In this document: positions 1-11,357 of the stretch, in pieces
How positions within the stretch are numbered: the stretch's first letter is position 1
Layout: each line of letters starts with the position of its first letter
DNA from: Gammaproteobacteria bacterium UBA2679
GTDB taxonomy: Bacteria > Pseudomonadota > Gammaproteobacteria > Pseudomonadales > Oleiphilaceae
DNA length: 64,000 nt
Direction of reading: 5' to 3'
NCBI GenBank assembly: GCA_002354735.1
Contig: DEMD01000016.1
Coordinates: forward strand, 225,049-289,048
The notes under the pieces: generated by a model
Seen by the model: the letters and a program-made list of their open reading frames with translations, nothing else
Databases searched by the model: none
Told to the model about the DNA's origin: nothing
Position numbers and translations under genes: made by a program

Positions 1-1118
1 GACTGCGGTGCCCAGTCGCCCCAGTTTTTCGGCAGGTGCTGCGCAAAGCCATCCTGCAGCCCTCCATAGCCAAATGTCTGCATATCCTGCAGTGTGCTGT
101 AGCCAGGGTGGTTCATGACCACATCGACCAGCACCCGGATGTCACGGTTGTGCGCTTCCTGGATCAGCGTTTTTAGTTCTGCCTCGGTACCGAAATTCTC
201 GTCGAGACGGGTGAAGTCGAGACCATAGTAACCGTGGTAGGCGTAGTGCTTGAAGTCGCCGCGATCGCCGCCGCCTACCCAGCCATGTATCTGCTCGAAA
301 GGTGGCGTGATCCAGACGGCATTGACGCCGAGTGCCTTGAGGTAGTCCAGCTTCTGCGTAAGGCCAGCCAGGTCACCGCCGTGAAAGGTGCCGATCTCTT
401 CCTCGCCATCAGGTTTGCGGCCGTAGCTGTTATCGTTGTCTTGTCGGCCGTTGGCAAAACGATCAGTGACCACGAAGTAGACTGTCGCGCCTTTCCAGGT
501 GAATGAGGCTGTGGTGTTATCGACGGGCTCCAGCAACAGCAAGCCTTCCGCCGATGCCGCTGGCGTCATGGTGACTTCACCGTCGACGACCTCGGCGCGA
601 ACGCCGGAGTAGAAATCGCGGACCCATTCACCGTCCTTGAAGACTTCTCCTACGGATACCGTGATTGGTGCCTCACTGGCCAGACAGATCCCATCATTCT
701 TGATCGGGCTGTCGGTCGGCGGTGCTGGCGCTGCAACGACCTTGGCAGGTGCAGGTGTGACGCGAAAGTGCGGTTCTTCACCTTCATAAACGCGAATCTG
801 GTAGCGACCATCACGCGGCAGGTCCAGCGTATAGGCACCAGTGAGAGTTTCAAAGGGTACCTTGACGAAGGGTTTGGCCGTCTTCGCTGGGCCCTGACTG
901 TCACCACCGAAGTCAAGTGTGACCGAGCCTGCCGAGAATGTGCCCGTGGCGCGTCGTTCGTCGCCGCCGTCAGTGTACTCGAGCGGAATATTGCCCTGAT
1001 CGGTGCTCGCGCTCACCCAGCGGGTAGGTGAAATGTCGGTACTGGCACAGGCGCTTAGGATGCCGAGCAGGGTCGCGAGCAGTAAGCTTAGAAGATGGTT
1101 GGATGCGGACGACAGCAT
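1..1118 (-). CDS. Periplasmic lipoprotein alpha-amylase, GH13, MalS-like (3' end cut by window edge)
   Basis: The reading frame is open from an ATG at 1118 to the left edge (about 372 codons), so the C-terminal part of the barrel is missing. It begins with a lipoprotein signal whose lipobox is LSAC, so it is probably exported and acylated. A beta-sandwich-like N-terminal region of about 200 residues precedes the GH13 barrel, which starts near residue 205 with a VYFVVTDRF motif. GH13 conserved region I is visible as DVVMNH (about residues 331-336). By family knowledge it hydrolyses alpha-1,4 glucans to maltodextrins outside the inner membrane. It is divergent from malE, and both probably share the control region 1119-1425. 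MalS of E. coli has a comparable role, but the orthology is inferred from context. A cyclomaltodextrinase-like specificity cannot be excluded. Confidence 0.85.
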   Translation of the reverse strand, partial: MLSSASNHLLSLLLATLLGILSACASTDISPTRWVSASTDQGNIPLEYTDGGDERRATGTFSAGSVTLDFGGDSQGPAKTAKPFVKVPFETLTGAYTLDLPRDGRYQIRVYEGEEPHFRVTPAPAKVVAAPAPPTDSPIKNDGICLASEAPITVSVGEVFKDGEWVRDFYSGVRAEVVDGEVTMTPAASAEGLLLLEPVDNTTASFTWKGATVYFVVTDRFANGRQDNDNSYGRKPDGEEEIGTFHGGDLAGLTQKLDYLKALGVNAVWITPPFEQIHGWVGGGDRGDFKHYAYHGYYGLDFTRLDENFGTEAELKTLIQEAHNRDIRVLVDVVMNHPGYSTLQDMQTFGYGGLQDGFAQHLPKNWGDWAPQ

Positions 1119-1250
1119 GGGGTACGAGCTCCGGTTTTTATGGTTATGTCTGCCCTGAAGCCTTGATACATGGGCGCTGGACAAATGGATGCAGTCTGCA
1201 TCAGAACAAAAAAATGGGGTATTGAGTAGGTGGAAATCGCTAGTGACACT

Positions 1251-1268
1251 ACTCCCCCACTCTACGCC
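1251..1268 (-). promoter_or_regulatory. Candidate MalT operator upstream of malE (copy A)
   Basis: Read on the minus strand the site is GGCGTAGAGTGGGGGAGT. It matches 16 of 18 bases with a second copy at 8310-8327 upstream of the alpha-glucosidase/malK operon, and both copies lie in the same orientation relative to the gene they precede. The GGGGAG core resembles the E. coli MalT box (GGGGAKGAGG). An AT-rich TAATAAA just downstream (about 1274) could be the malE -10 element. The rest of 1119-1425 shows no gene. It must carry the divergent promoters of the amylase and malE. Confidence 0.5.
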
Positions 1269-1389
1269 TCGGGTAATAAAATCAGGGCTGATGCGGTCTC
1301 GGCGCATTTCGCGGAGCATTCGGGGTATTCGCAGCAAATTTCAGCGTTCTGACCGGCATCTGTTCTAGCCAAGCGAGCGAGACAGGCCG

Positions 1390-1403
1390 AAAACAAGAAT
1401 AAG
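1390..1403 (+). promoter_or_regulatory. A-rich Hfq/Crc-type motif in the malE leader
   Basis: The sequence AAAACAAGAATAAG contains consecutive AAN triplets, the AANAANAA pattern bound by Hfq with Crc in pseudomonads. It ends about nine bases before the AGAGG ribosome-binding site of malE, the usual position for translational repression. CrcZ in the same window carries matching motifs. Function is inferred from pattern and position only. Confidence 0.45.
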
Positions 1404-1425
1404 CACTCATCAGAGGTACAGTCAT

Positions 1426-2619
1426 ATGACACCACGTTATTTCATCCGTAACACCATCGCAGCATCGCTGCTCACGCTTGGCGCCATCGCACCAGTTCAT
1501 GCCGAAATCGAAGAGGGCAAGCTTGTCGTCTGGATCAATGGCGACAAAGGCTACAATGGTCTGCAGGAAGTCGGCGAGTGGTTTACCAAGGAAACCGGTA
1601 TTCCTGTAGAAGTCGCCCATCCCGACAGCGCAACTGACAAGTTCCAGCAATCTGCTGCCACCGGTAATGGTCCGGACATCTTTATCTGGGCACACGATCG
1701 ACTGGGTGAATGGGCCAAGAGTGGTTTGATCGCGCCACTGAGCCCGTCAAAGAGTGTTGAGGACCAGATCTTCGACTTCACCTGGGATGCTGTCTCTATC
1801 GACGGCAAGGTTTACGGCTACCCAATGGCGGTGGAGTCAATCGGTCTGATCTACAACAAGAAGCTGGTTGCCGAGGCGCCCAAGACCTTCGAAGAAATTC
1901 CTGCGCTGGATCAGAAGCTGGCGAAAGATGGCAAGAAGGCCATCCTCTGGGACTACAACAACACTTATTTCACCTGGCCCTTGCTGGCAGCTGATGGTGG
2001 CTACATCTTCAAGGAAACCGAGAAGGGCTATGACGTCAAGGACACTGGCGTCAACAACGAAGGTGCGAAAACTGGTGCCAAGGTCCTTGCAGATCTCATC
2101 GAGAAAGGCGTCATGCCACGCGGTGCCGATTACGGTGCCATGGACTCCCGCTTCAACAAGGGTGAACTGGCGCTCATGATCAGTGGACCATGGGCCTGGG
2201 CCAACCTTGAAAAGAGCGGCATCGACTTCGGTGTGACCACCTTGCCGACCATCAATGGCAAGGCGCCGAAGCCAATGGTCGGTGTCATGGCGGCAACGCT
2301 CAACGCGGCTAGTCCGAACCGGGATCTTGCAGTCGAATTCCTGGAGAACTACGCGCTCACCACGAAGGGTCTGAAAATGGTGAACGACGACGTACCGCTC
2401 GGTGCCGTTGCGAACAAGGCGCTGATGGAAGAGCTGTCGCAGAGCAATGCGCACATCAAGGCGACCTTCGAGAATGCCAAGCTCGGCGAGCCGATGCCTA
2501 ATGTACCTGCAATGGGTGCTTTCTGGTCATCGATGGGACCTGCCCTGCAGAACATCACCGCCGGACGTCAGTCAGTCGATGATGCGCTCGATACCGCTGC
2601 AAAACGCATAACCCGCTAG
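1426..2619 (+). CDS. malE: Maltose/maltodextrin-binding periplasmic protein MalE
   Basis: This 397-residue protein is the substrate-binding component of the MalFGK2 importer. A Sec signal peptide ends at about residue 26 (VHA, then EIEEGKL). The mature N-terminus reads [19 protein letters not shown] and is near-identical to E. coli MalE. Further shared blocks are [18 protein letters not shown] and NGPW-type segments around the ligand cleft. The start is supported by AGAGG about ten bases upstream. It is the first gene of malEFG and lies downstream of a candidate MalT site and an A-rich Crc-type motif. Length matches the family (E. coli precursor 396). Assignment is very secure. Confidence 0.97.
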   Translation: MTPRYFIRNTIAASLLTLGAIAPVHAEIEEGKLVVWINGDKGYNGLQEVGEWFTKETGIPVEVAHPDSATDKFQQSAATGNGPDIFIWAHDRLGEWAKSGLIAPLSPSKSVEDQIFDFTWDAVSIDGKVYGYPMAVESIGLIYNKKLVAEAPKTFEEIPALDQKLAKDGKKAILWDYNNTYFTWPLLAADGGYIFKETEKGYDVKDTGVNNEGAKTGAKVLADLIEKGVMPRGADYGAMDSRFNKGELALMISGPWAWANLEKSGIDFGVTTLPTINGKAPKPMVGVMAATLNAASPNRDLAVEFLENYALTTKGLKMVNDDVPLGAVANKALMEELSQSNAHIKATFENAKLGEPMPNVPAMGAFWSSMGPALQNITAGRQSVDDALDTAAKRITR

Positions 2620-2649
2620 GCTTCGCGCCAGCACCCTGTAGCTGAGGGA

Positions 2650-2682
2650 GGCGAGCCGGCACTGTCCAGGTGCCGGCTCGCC
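2650..2682 (+). other. Perfect stem-loop between malE and malF
   Basis: Two 13-base arms (2650-2662 and 2670-2682, GGCGAGCCGGCAC and its exact complement) enclose a 7-base loop. No T-tract follows, so this is unlikely to be an intrinsic terminator. In E. coli the malE-malF gap carries REP hairpins that protect the malE 3' end and keep MalE in excess over MalFG. A similar mRNA-stabilising role is inferred here. Confidence 0.6.
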
Positions 2683-2819
2683 ATCTGCCGAAGGTCCAAC
2701 CAGATCAATCTTCCCTGTTCACTGCCGATGTCCGCAAGGTGTGAGGCAGTGCGGTTCGGATACATCAAGCTCCCGCATCAGCCGTTAACAACGTACAATA
2801 AGTGGAGCAGTGCCTCACC

Positions 2820-4367
2820 ATGTCTACCCAAGCGCTTTCCCCTTCGGACTTTGCCAGCAGGCCGACCATGAAGCGAAGCATTATCAAGTTTGGTGTCTCA
2901 GCCCTGATCATCGGGCTGGCGCTCTATCTTATCCTGGCGCTCTACGCCCAGGGTGAGTTCGTGTTTGCACTGTTGTTCCTGGTGCTGACTGGCTCCGCTG
3001 TGTTTGTGTTTTTCGACAAGCGGCTCTACGCCCACCGATATATCTATCCGTCTCTGGCGGGGATGACCCTGTTCGTCATATTCCCCTTGCTCTATACGGT
3101 TGGTATCGGTTTTACCAATTTCAGTGCGGATAACCTGCTGAGTCATGAGCGAGTACAGCAAAGCCTGCTCAGCCGGACTTATGAATCGGAAGCCGTCCGC
3201 TACAAGTATCAGCTTTTCGAGCAGCCGGAAGGCTATGTCGTCTATCTGGATGCACCGACGCAGACGCTCCGCTCAGCGCCCTTCTCGCTGGACGCGACCG
3301 AAAAGCTTGAGCCAGTTCCTGTTACGGCAACCACGGACCAGCCGGTTGGTGAAGCATTGCCACTGCGCGATGTTATCAAGCTGCGGAAGGCGCTGGGTAA
3401 GGTGGTATTGGCCACCGAGGACGGCCGAGAACTGAGACAGGCGAACCTGCGTGCCTTTGCGGCCGTGCACCCGCTCTACAGCCTTGCGGGCGGTGAGCAG
3501 CTGGTGAATAACCGTACGGGCGTCACTTATTATCCCAATCACGACACCGGTTTTTATCAGAGCGCGGAGGGCGACAGGCTAACACCCGGCTGGTCCGTTA
3601 CCATTGGTTTCGCCAATTATCTTCAGGTGCTGACTGATCCCGGTATCCGTGACCCCTTCCTGCAGATCTTCCTGTGGACGATCGTTTTCGCAGTGGCGAC
3701 AGTCGTCTTCACACTGCTGCTGGGGCTGCTGTTGGCGAATCTGCTGCAGTGGGACCAGATAAAAGGCAAGGCCTTCTATCGCACAATGTTCATTCTGCCA
3801 TATGCGGTACCTGCCTTTATCTCGATTCTGGTATTCAAGGGCTTGTTCAACCAGAACTTCGGTGAAATCAACCTCATACTGGAGAACGTGTTTGGCATTC
3901 GTCCAGACTGGTTCAGTGATCCTACGCTCGCCCGTACGATGATTCTCATCGTCAACACCTGGCTGGGCTATCCCTACATGATGCTGCTGACCATGGGTCT
4001 GCTGCAGTCCATTCCGCGAGATCTCTATGAGGCTTCAGCAATGGACGGCGCAGGGCCACTCAGCAATCTGCTCAATGTCACCTTTCCATTGATCATCAAG
4101 CCGCTGGTGCCTCTGCTGGTGGCGAGCTTTGCGTTCAACTTCAACAACTTCGTGCTGATAGCGCTGTTGACGGGCGGGGCGCCAGATATTATCGGTGCGG
4201 GTACGCCGGCTGGTACGACCGACCTGCTGGTGAGCTACACCTACCGGATTGCCTTCCAGGATTCCGGGCAGAACTTTGGTCTGGCTGCAGCCATCGCAAC
4301 GATCATCTTCCTGCTGGTGGGGGCCTTGTCGCTACTCAACCTGAAACTGTCCAAGATCAAGGTGTAA
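2820..4367 (+). CDS. malF: Maltose ABC transporter permease MalF
   Basis: An inner-membrane permease of 515 residues, close to E. coli MalF (514). Hydrophobic segments near the N-terminus are followed by a large non-membrane stretch (about residues 105-255), corresponding to the periplasmic P2 loop that contacts MalE. The C-terminal half carries the transmembrane bundle and the EAA loop (EASAMDGAG from residue 404) that docks on MalK. I chose the ATG at 2820, 12 bases after GGAG; an in-frame GTG at 2802 lacks a ribosome-binding site. The gene follows malE after a hairpin-containing gap and is followed by malG after ten bases. Confidence 0.95.
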   Translation: MSTQALSPSDFASRPTMKRSIIKFGVSALIIGLALYLILALYAQGEFVFALLFLVLTGSAVFVFFDKRLYAHRYIYPSLAGMTLFVIFPLLYTVGIGFTNFSADNLLSHERVQQSLLSRTYESEAVRYKYQLFEQPEGYVVYLDAPTQTLRSAPFSLDATEKLEPVPVTATTDQPVGEALPLRDVIKLRKALGKVVLATEDGRELRQANLRAFAAVHPLYSLAGGEQLVNNRTGVTYYPNHDTGFYQSAEGDRLTPGWSVTIGFANYLQVLTDPGIRDPFLQIFLWTIVFAVATVVFTLLLGLLLANLLQWDQIKGKAFYRTMFILPYAVPAFISILVFKGLFNQNFGEINLILENVFGIRPDWFSDPTLARTMILIVNTWLGYPYMMLLTMGLLQSIPRDLYEASAMDGAGPLSNLLNVTFPLIIKPLVPLLVASFAFNFNNFVLIALLTGGAPDIIGAGTPAGTTDLLVSYTYRIAFQDSGQNFGLAAAIATIIFLLVGALSLLNLKLSKIKV

Positions 4368-4377
4368 GGAGTCCACT

Positions 4378-5268
4378 ATGGCCATGGTTCAACCGCCCTC
4401 AACGAAATACCGGGTCTGGGCATCCCACTTAGGCATGCTGTGCTTCATAGCCATCATCCTGTTCCCCCTGCTGATGGTCATCTCGATCTCGTTCCGCAGC
4501 GGTAACTTTGCAACCGGCAGCCTGCTGCCGGAAAATCCTTCGCTGGAGCACTGGTCTCTGGCCTTGGGCATCCCCTATACCGAAGATAACGGAGTGGTGC
4601 GTCAGCCGCCGTTCCCGGTGCTGTTGTGGCTGTGGAACTCGATCAAGATCGCAGTGGTCTCCTCTATCCTGATCCTTCTGCTTTCGACAACCAGCGCCTA
4701 CGCCTTCGCACGCATGCGTTTCGCCGGCAAGAGCTTCATTCTTAAGTCGATGCTGATTCTGCAGATGTTCCCGCCGGTGCTGACCCTGGTCGCGCTGTAC
4801 GCTCTGTTCAACCAGATCGGCAACCATGTGAGTTGGCTGGGACTGAACACGCATGGCGCGGTCATCGTCGCCTCGCTTGGGGGGATGGCGCTGCATATCT
4901 GGACCATCAAGGGTTATTTTGACTCTGTAGATCGTTCGCTCGAGGAGGCGGCAGTAGTCGATGGTGCCTCACCGTGGCAGGCGTTCCGATACATACTGTT
5001 GCCCTTGTCGGTGCCGATTCTGATGGTGGTCTTCATACTGGCGTTCATCATGACCATTATGGAATACCCGATGGCTTCCATCCTGCTGGTCGATACCAAC
5101 AAGCTCACGCTGGCGGTGGGCGCGCAGCAGTATCTGTATGAACAGAATTATCTGTGGGGCGATTTCGCTGCCGCGGCGGTGCTTTCAGGCCTGCCGATAA
5201 CGCTGGTGTTCCTGTATTGCCAAAAGTGGATCGTTGGTGGGCTTACTGCTGGTGGGGTGAAGGGCTAG
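4378..5268 (+). CDS. malG: Maltose ABC transporter permease MalG
   Basis: The second permease subunit, 296 residues (E. coli MalG has 296). It has six predicted membrane segments and an EAA loop (EEAAVVDGA from residue 189) for coupling to MalK. A strong AAGGAG lies just before the ATG and ten bases after the malF stop, so the two are co-translated from one operon. The gene converges with malK. The gap to malK holds one intrinsic terminator facing the malK side and no clear one for malEFG. Confidence 0.95.
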   Translation: MAMVQPPSTKYRVWASHLGMLCFIAIILFPLLMVISISFRSGNFATGSLLPENPSLEHWSLALGIPYTEDNGVVRQPPFPVLLWLWNSIKIAVVSSILILLLSTTSAYAFARMRFAGKSFILKSMLILQMFPPVLTLVALYALFNQIGNHVSWLGLNTHGAVIVASLGGMALHIWTIKGYFDSVDRSLEEAAVVDGASPWQAFRYILLPLSVPILMVVFILAFIMTIMEYPMASILLVDTNKLTLAVGAQQYLYEQNYLWGDFAAAAVLSGLPITLVFLYCQKWIVGGLTAGGVKG

Positions 5269-5370
5269 ACAGTTCGCCGATCCGGGGCGGCATCTGTCGC
5301 CCTTTTCCTTTCTCTTTCGTCCTGCACAAGCTCATCCCCCCTGTCAGTAAAACCACCAAAACCCGCAGGC

Positions 5371-5402
5371 AAAAAAAAGGTGATGGTCACAGGACCATCA
5401 CC
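5371..5402 (-). terminator. Intrinsic terminator of the alpha-glucosidase/malK operon
   Basis: On the minus strand a perfect 10-bp stem (GGTGATGGTC, 4-base loop, complement) is followed directly by eight T residues. It lies 30 bases beyond the malK stop codon. On the plus strand no T-tract follows, so it should not terminate malG transcripts efficiently. Confidence 0.88.
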
Positions 5403-5431
5403 ATAAGCTCACCGCCTGAACAAGCTCAAAC

Positions 5432-6547
<1,116 letters not shown>

Positions 6548-6575
6548 ATTCGTGATTCTCGCTCTGGTGACTCTT

Positions 6576-8204
6576 TTAGGCTCTGGTGCCGCGTACGGCA
6601 GCGATGCTCACGCCATGCGCTGGTAGACGAACCTGACCCTCTTGCCATTCGCCGGACTCGACGCTTGGGCCATCGGCTATCGTGCTGACGTTCTGGCTTA
6701 CCGGTATGGTGACCGGTTTAGCGCTCATGTTCAGCGCAATCAGCAGATGCTGGTCGCCCATTGTACGGCTGTAAAGCAAGGTATCGGCTGGGCTATCGTG
6801 GAATTCGATGTCGCCCACGGTAAGCGCAGGTTGACGGCTTCGCCAGGCCATGAACTCACGGTAAGCCTGAAGTACAGACGTCTCGGTAGCTTCCTGAACA
6901 TGAACCGCCGCGCTGTAGTGCGCATGGTGCACCGGCAGCCAGGGCTTGTTGTTGGAGAACCCTGCGTTGATGAGATCTGGTTGCCAGACCATTGGTGTGC
7001 GGCAGCCGTCGCGACCTTTGAATTCTGGCCAGAAATTGATGCCATATGGATCGACGAGATCCTTGAAGGTGAGCTCGGCTTCCGTCAGACCCAGCTCTTC
7101 ACCCTGGTAGATACAGACACTGCCGCGGAGGGTAAGCAGCAGGGTCATGTAGAGTTTGATATGCACATCTGACTGCGCCTGCCAGCGAGAAGCGACCCGC
7201 TCCACGTCATGGTTGCCGATTGCCCAACAAGGCCAGCCATCACTCATCTTCGACTCGATGCCTTCGACCGTCCTGCGGATGAACTCGGCGCTGTGCTGCT
7301 CAGTCAGCAGATCGAATGAATACGCCATGTGGAGCTTGTCGCCATCAGCGGTGTAGTCAGCCATGACCTGAAGGGAGTTGTCATCACCGATCTCGCCCAC
7401 GGTAGTGGTGCCCGGGAACTCTTCCAGCAGCGCGCGGAAGCGCTTGAGGAAGGCCAGGTTTTCAGGGCGCGTCTTGTCGTAAACATGGCTCTGGTAGGCG
7501 TAGGGATTTTCCTTGCGCACGCCCATGGAGCCATCTTTAGCTTCTTCGCGAGCTGGATTGTCCCGCAGTTGCTGATCATGGAAACAGAAGTTGATAGCGT
7601 CGAGACGAAAGCCGTCTACTCCACGCTCGAGCCAGTACCGAACATCGGCCAATACCTGCTCGACGACCTCCGGGTTATGGAAGTTGAGATCAGGCTGGCT
7701 GGCGAGGAAATTGTGCAGGTAATACTGCTTGCGTCGGCTATCCCAGGCCCAGGCGGAGCCGCCAAAGACCGAGAGCCAGTTGTTCGGTGGCGAACCATCG
7801 GCCTTGGGGTCAGCCCAGACATACCAGTCGGCTTTCGGATTGGTCCGGTTCAGGCGGCTCTCCGCAAACCAGTGATGCTGATCTGACGAATGGCTCAACA
7901 CCTGGTCGATCATGATCTTCAGGCCGCGCTTGTGCGCTTCAGCCAGCAGCGTATCGAAGTCTTCCAGGGTGCCGAAAATGGGGTCGACACCGCGATAGTC
8001 GGAGACGTCGTAGCCGAAGTCCTTCATTGGCGAAGTAAAAAAGGGCGACAACCAGATGGCATCGACATTGAGGCTGGCAATATAGTCCAGCTTCGCCGTG
8101 ACACCTGGGAGGTCGCCAATACCATCACCATTGGAATCGTAATAACTTCGGGGATAAACCTGGTAAATGACCGCGCCGCGCCACCAGTTGGGATTCTTTT
8201 GCAT
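6576..8204 (-). CDS. Cytoplasmic alpha-glucosidase, GH13_23 type
   Basis: A 542-residue GH13 hydrolase without a signal peptide, expected to cleave imported maltose or maltodextrins to glucose. With the start at 8204 the nucleophile Asp in [10 protein letters not shown] is residue 202 and the acid/base Glu in VGEIGDD is residue 271. These are the numbers I recall for the Halomonas alpha-glucosidase HaG, which supports both family and start. An AGAGAGG ribosome-binding site sits just upstream of that ATG. The in-frame ATG at 8288 has its Shine-Dalgarno touching the codon and would add 28 residues with no family counterpart. The third acid is in IGNHDVER. The gene leads malK in a two-gene operon. 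Oligo-1,6-glucosidase activity is an alternative. Confidence 0.9.
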   Translation of the reverse strand: MQKNPNWWRGAVIYQVYPRSYYDSNGDGIGDLPGVTAKLDYIASLNVDAIWLSPFFTSPMKDFGYDVSDYRGVDPIFGTLEDFDTLLAEAHKRGLKIMIDQVLSHSSDQHHWFAESRLNRTNPKADWYVWADPKADGSPPNNWLSVFGGSAWAWDSRRKQYYLHNFLASQPDLNFHNPEVVEQVLADVRYWLERGVDGFRLDAINFCFHDQQLRDNPAREEAKDGSMGVRKENPYAYQSHVYDKTRPENLAFLKRFRALLEEFPGTTTVGEIGDDNSLQVMADYTADGDKLHMAYSFDLLTEQHSAEFIRRTVEGIESKMSDGWPCWAIGNHDVERVASRWQAQSDVHIKLYMTLLLTLRGSVCIYQGEELGLTEAELTFKDLVDPYGINFWPEFKGRDGCRTPMVWQPDLINAGFSNNKPWLPVHHAHYSAAVHVQEATETSVLQAYREFMAWRSRQPALTVGDIEFHDSPADTLLYSRTMGDQHLLIALNMSAKPVTIPVSQNVSTIADGPSVESGEWQEGQVRLPAHGVSIAAVRGTRA

Positions 8205-8309
8205 CTTGCCTCTCTTGTCCCGCGCCGGAAGCGACAGGCTTGTTTTTATGAGTGCTTCGATGGTGAGCCTTGGCGAGCCCGAGTTCATCCTCCTGCCGTT
8301 GTTTTTGCT

Positions 8310-8340
8310 GGCGTAGAGGGGGGGAGGGTGGGGAGGGGGG
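8310..8340 (+). promoter_or_regulatory. Candidate MalT operator (copy B) fused to a G-quadruplex-type tract
   Basis: Positions 8310-8327 repeat the malE-side element (GGCGTAGAG then a G-run and GAG). The G-tract at 8318-8340 has four runs of 7, 3, 4 and 6 G separated by single bases, a canonical quadruplex pattern. It contains two GGGGAGGG units resembling MalT boxes. It lies between the malT stop (8343) and the alpha-glucosidase gene, which is transcribed leftward, so it must be part of that promoter region. Confidence 0.5.
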
Positions 8341-8342
8341 TG

Positions 8343-11120
8343 TTACTCCCCCTGTATCTTGCTCAGTAAATCACGCGCCAGTTCGATCGCTTCAGAGCGC
8401 TTGGTGATGTTCTGCTTCTGGTACAGACTACGGATGTGCGTTTTGACCGTGGTACCTGCAACCTTCAGCTGTTCTGCGATCTGATCGTTCGAAAGCCCGG
8501 CGTGAATCAGGCTGAGTATCTGCCATTCACGACGTGTAAGTGGCGAGGTGCGGATAAGCTCCGGTACATCTGGACGATTGATGATGTCCTGGATGATGGC
8601 TTCGTCCAGGGTGATGCGGATCGACTTGCTGAAGTCCCGCTGCTGCTTGGCCAACTGGATGAGGCGTTCGGCCCGCTGCAGCTCCATGCCCTCAATACGC
8701 TGCTCGTTGATCAGCGCCTTCAGGATTACGATCAGCACCTTGCCCATGCGCAGGAAACTACCCACGGCACCTGTCGTGCTGGCAAGCCTGAGGGCTCGAG
8801 TAAGGTGATACTGGGCTTGCTCACGATCTTCCTTCTGCCAGTGCAGTTGGGCCAGGGCGATGTGATTGCGGTTGAGGTCAGTCTGCAAGCCAAAGCGCTC
8901 GGCAACCTTTTGCAGCCCTTCAAGTATCGGCTGAGCCTTGTCGAGCTGGCCCAGGCTGATATAGGCCCGTGCCCAGTTGCGCGCATTGCACTGCTGAAAG
9001 TGATTGGTGGCTGTTTCGACTGTATACGCCGGCGCAATCGTGAGCCAGCGCTGAACCGATTCGGTATCTCTCACAGCCTCCCAGAACGCCAGCATGGTGG
9101 TGTGGGCATTGGCCAACCAGTCGAGGTGATAGTCGCCACAGGCCAGCATCTTCTGGATTTTCTGAACGTAGTCGGCCGACAGGCTTTGACGCCCGCGTGA
9201 CTGCGCTACTTTTGCCAGTGAAATATAGCTCTGCACGTACCAGCGCTCACCCTGCGCTTCGAGTATTTCAATGCCTTTCAAAGCACCGCTCTCAGCGTTG
9301 TCCAATAGGTGCCATTCCCACATGATCTGGCTACGGATGCGGTGCAGGAACTCTAGTATGGGCAGCTGATAGAGTTGGTAGTCCTCCACATACTGGAATG
9401 CGCGATCCTGAATGTTATACGCCTTCTGCAGAAAGCCCTGCGCCACGCTGATCTCCGACTGCTGGCAGAGTGCCCACAAGACGTTCTGATGCGCTCCATG
9501 CGCACGCGCCATCTGCTCGGTTTCCTGCATCCGCACCAGCGCATCCTTGAGATGGCCCTGAACAAAGAGCGCTTCGCCCATGACCGACGCAGCGGCTACC
9601 TTCGAGGTTGGCAAATAGCGTGCTTCATGATCCAGCGCTTCATTGGCCAGCGCCAGTGCGCGAGAGGAATCACCATAGTTCATGGCGACCTGTGCCCGCA
9701 CTGCACTGAATTCGCAATGCATGGTACGCAGATCGTCGGCACTGAGGTTTTCCTGCAGCTTTGCTTCAGCGGCCGCCAGCCAGGTTTCGACCTCGTCGAA
9801 CTTGTACTGGCTCTGCGCCACCCAGGCTCTTAGCAGCGTGAGAATAGGTTCGTTGGCTACGATGCTGCGGTCGAGTGCATCAAGACAGCGCTGCAGCATC
9901 GTGAACTGACCCTGGGTAAAGAAGTCTCGGCCCTGTTTCAGGAGAATATGCGTTATCCGGCCCGCGTCTCCGGCAATAACGGCATGACGAGCGGCGTCCT
10001 CGTATTGCTCCAGCTCGAGCCAGGCATCACTGGCGCGCTGGTGCAGGTGAGGGACTTGCTCGTGGGTCGAACAGCTCAGCAGATGGCGCAGATAGGTCGC
10101 GAACAACGGGTGGTAGCGGAACCAGAGTCCACTGCTATCCAGCGGAATCACGAAGAGGCCCAGATTCAACAAACTACTCAGCAAGGCCTGGCCATCGTTG
10201 TCATCGGTCACTCGCATAACCATGAAGGCATTGAAACGATCCAGGATGCTGGTGCGCAGCAGGAAGGTACGCTGCTCTGGTGACAGGCTGGAGCGCAGCA
10301 GCTCGTCGAAGTAGTCAAAAAGATGCTGCGTGCCTTCCTGCAGCTGCTCGACGAAATTGTTGAAATCGATACTGGTCGGTGCACTACTGGCGAGCAGCTG
10401 CAGCGCGGATACCCAGCCTTCCACCCGTCTGACAGCCCTTTCTATGCTTTCTCTCGACACTTCATATCGCAGACGCTGTTCAAAATAGGTCTGGGCTTCA
10501 TCAGCAGAGAAAGCAAGGTCGCGGGCGTTCAGCTCGAGCATGCGGCCCTGCATGCGCAGCTGTGCAGTGCCTATGGGTGGGAGTGTTCTCGTCAGCATCA
10601 CCAGCGTGACGTACGCGGGCAAATGGCGCAGCAGAAAACGAACCGCCTGATGAACTTCCTGATTGTTGATGAGGTGATAGTCGTCCAGCACCAGATACAG
10701 CGGCGCACTATCCAGCGGCAGTTCAGCAAGCAGCTCTGTGAGAAAAGCTTGAATACTGTCGAAACCCGTAGAAGCCAATGTTTCGAGCGTGGACTGACAG
10801 ATGCCCGGCCTGCAGTTGTCCAGTGCCTGCGCAAGGTAGGCGGCAAACTGACTGACGTTGTTGTCCTGGGCATCCAGGCGGTACCAGGCTGCATCGGCGT
10901 CGAGCGCTGCGAGCCGCTCGGCCATCGTCGTCGTCTTGCCATAACCAGACGGCGCATGGACGAGTATCAGCCCAACCGGCTCCGTCTCGTGCAGCTGGTC
11001 GGTGAACTTTTCCCGCGACAGCAGTCCGGTAGGCGGTGTCGGCGGTGAAATCTTGGCGCCAATCAATGTTCGGCGGCCTGGCTGGATCGTTGTCGTCATA
11101 GGCACATCACGGTAAATCAT
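8343..11120 (-). CDS. malT: MalT-type LuxR-family transcriptional activator
   Basis: A 925-residue signal-transduction ATPase (E. coli MalT 901). The N-terminal STAND NTPase has Walker A APSGYGKTT near residue 55 and a Walker B-like LVLDDYH. A central array of TPR-like helices follows. The C-terminus ends in a LuxR helix-turn-helix (LTRREWQIL ... KTHIRSLYQK). By family knowledge it binds maltotriose and ATP and activates maltose promoters. Many pseudomonads have paralogues of this LAL family, so the name relies on its place inside the mal cluster. Start is ATG at 11120; an ATG at 11099 is also possible because neither has a clear ribosome-binding site. It lies immediately upstream of the alpha-glucosidase/malK pair on the same strand and diverges from aceE. 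Confidence 0.85.
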   Translation of the reverse strand: MIYRDVPMTTTIQPGRRTLIGAKISPPTPPTGLLSREKFTDQLHETEPVGLILVHAPSGYGKTTTMAERLAALDADAAWYRLDAQDNNVSQFAAYLAQALDNCRPGICQSTLETLASTGFDSIQAFLTELLAELPLDSAPLYLVLDDYHLINNQEVHQAVRFLLRHLPAYVTLVMLTRTLPPIGTAQLRMQGRMLELNARDLAFSADEAQTYFEQRLRYEVSRESIERAVRRVEGWVSALQLLASSAPTSIDFNNFVEQLQEGTQHLFDYFDELLRSSLSPEQRTFLLRTSILDRFNAFMVMRVTDDNDGQALLSSLLNLGLFVIPLDSSGLWFRYHPLFATYLRHLLSCSTHEQVPHLHQRASDAWLELEQYEDAARHAVIAGDAGRITHILLKQGRDFFTQGQFTMLQRCLDALDRSIVANEPILTLLRAWVAQSQYKFDEVETWLAAAEAKLQENLSADDLRTMHCEFSAVRAQVAMNYGDSSRALALANEALDHEARYLPTSKVAAASVMGEALFVQGHLKDALVRMQETEQMARAHGAHQNVLWALCQQSEISVAQGFLQKAYNIQDRAFQYVEDYQLYQLPILEFLHRIRSQIMWEWHLLDNAESGALKGIEILEAQGERWYVQSYISLAKVAQSRGRQSLSADYVQKIQKMLACGDYHLDWLANAHTTMLAFWEAVRDTESVQRWLTIAPAYTVETATNHFQQCNARNWARAYISLGQLDKAQPILEGLQKVAERFGLQTDLNRNHIALAQLHWQKEDREQAQYHLTRALRLASTTGAVGSFLRMGKVLIVILKALINEQRIEGMELQRAERLIQLAKQQRDFSKSIRITLDEAIIQDIINRPDVPELIRTSPLTRREWQILSLIHAGLSNDQIAEQLKVAGTTVKTHIRSLYQKQNITKRSEAIELARDLLSKIQGE

Positions 11121-11357
11121 GTTGTAAACTTTAGTAAATAAAGTCTATTATCCCGCACACAATGAACGAATATTGGTAAGTTTACTACGCGGATTGTTAG
11201 ACATGTCTGCCAAGCTAGCTTAAATCCCCCCTTTTTTGAATGCGCATCGTTTGAAGATGGGAGCTCTGGCACACCAGTAACGGCATTTCCGCCAAGCCCG
11301 GCTTGTCCAATCGATGGAGTGGGCCACCTGTCAAATTTGAATGGAGGTAAACCGCGG

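Noticed and set aside
5379..5402. Hairpin as terminator for malEFG on the plus strand
   Set aside because: The T-tract is present only on the minus-strand side, so it serves malK; on the plus strand ATAAGC follows.
8205..8288. Longer start (ATG 8288) for the alpha-glucosidase
   Set aside because: Its Shine-Dalgarno abuts the ATG, the extra 28 residues lack family counterparts, and the ATG at 8204 gives the expected catalytic numbering D202/E271.
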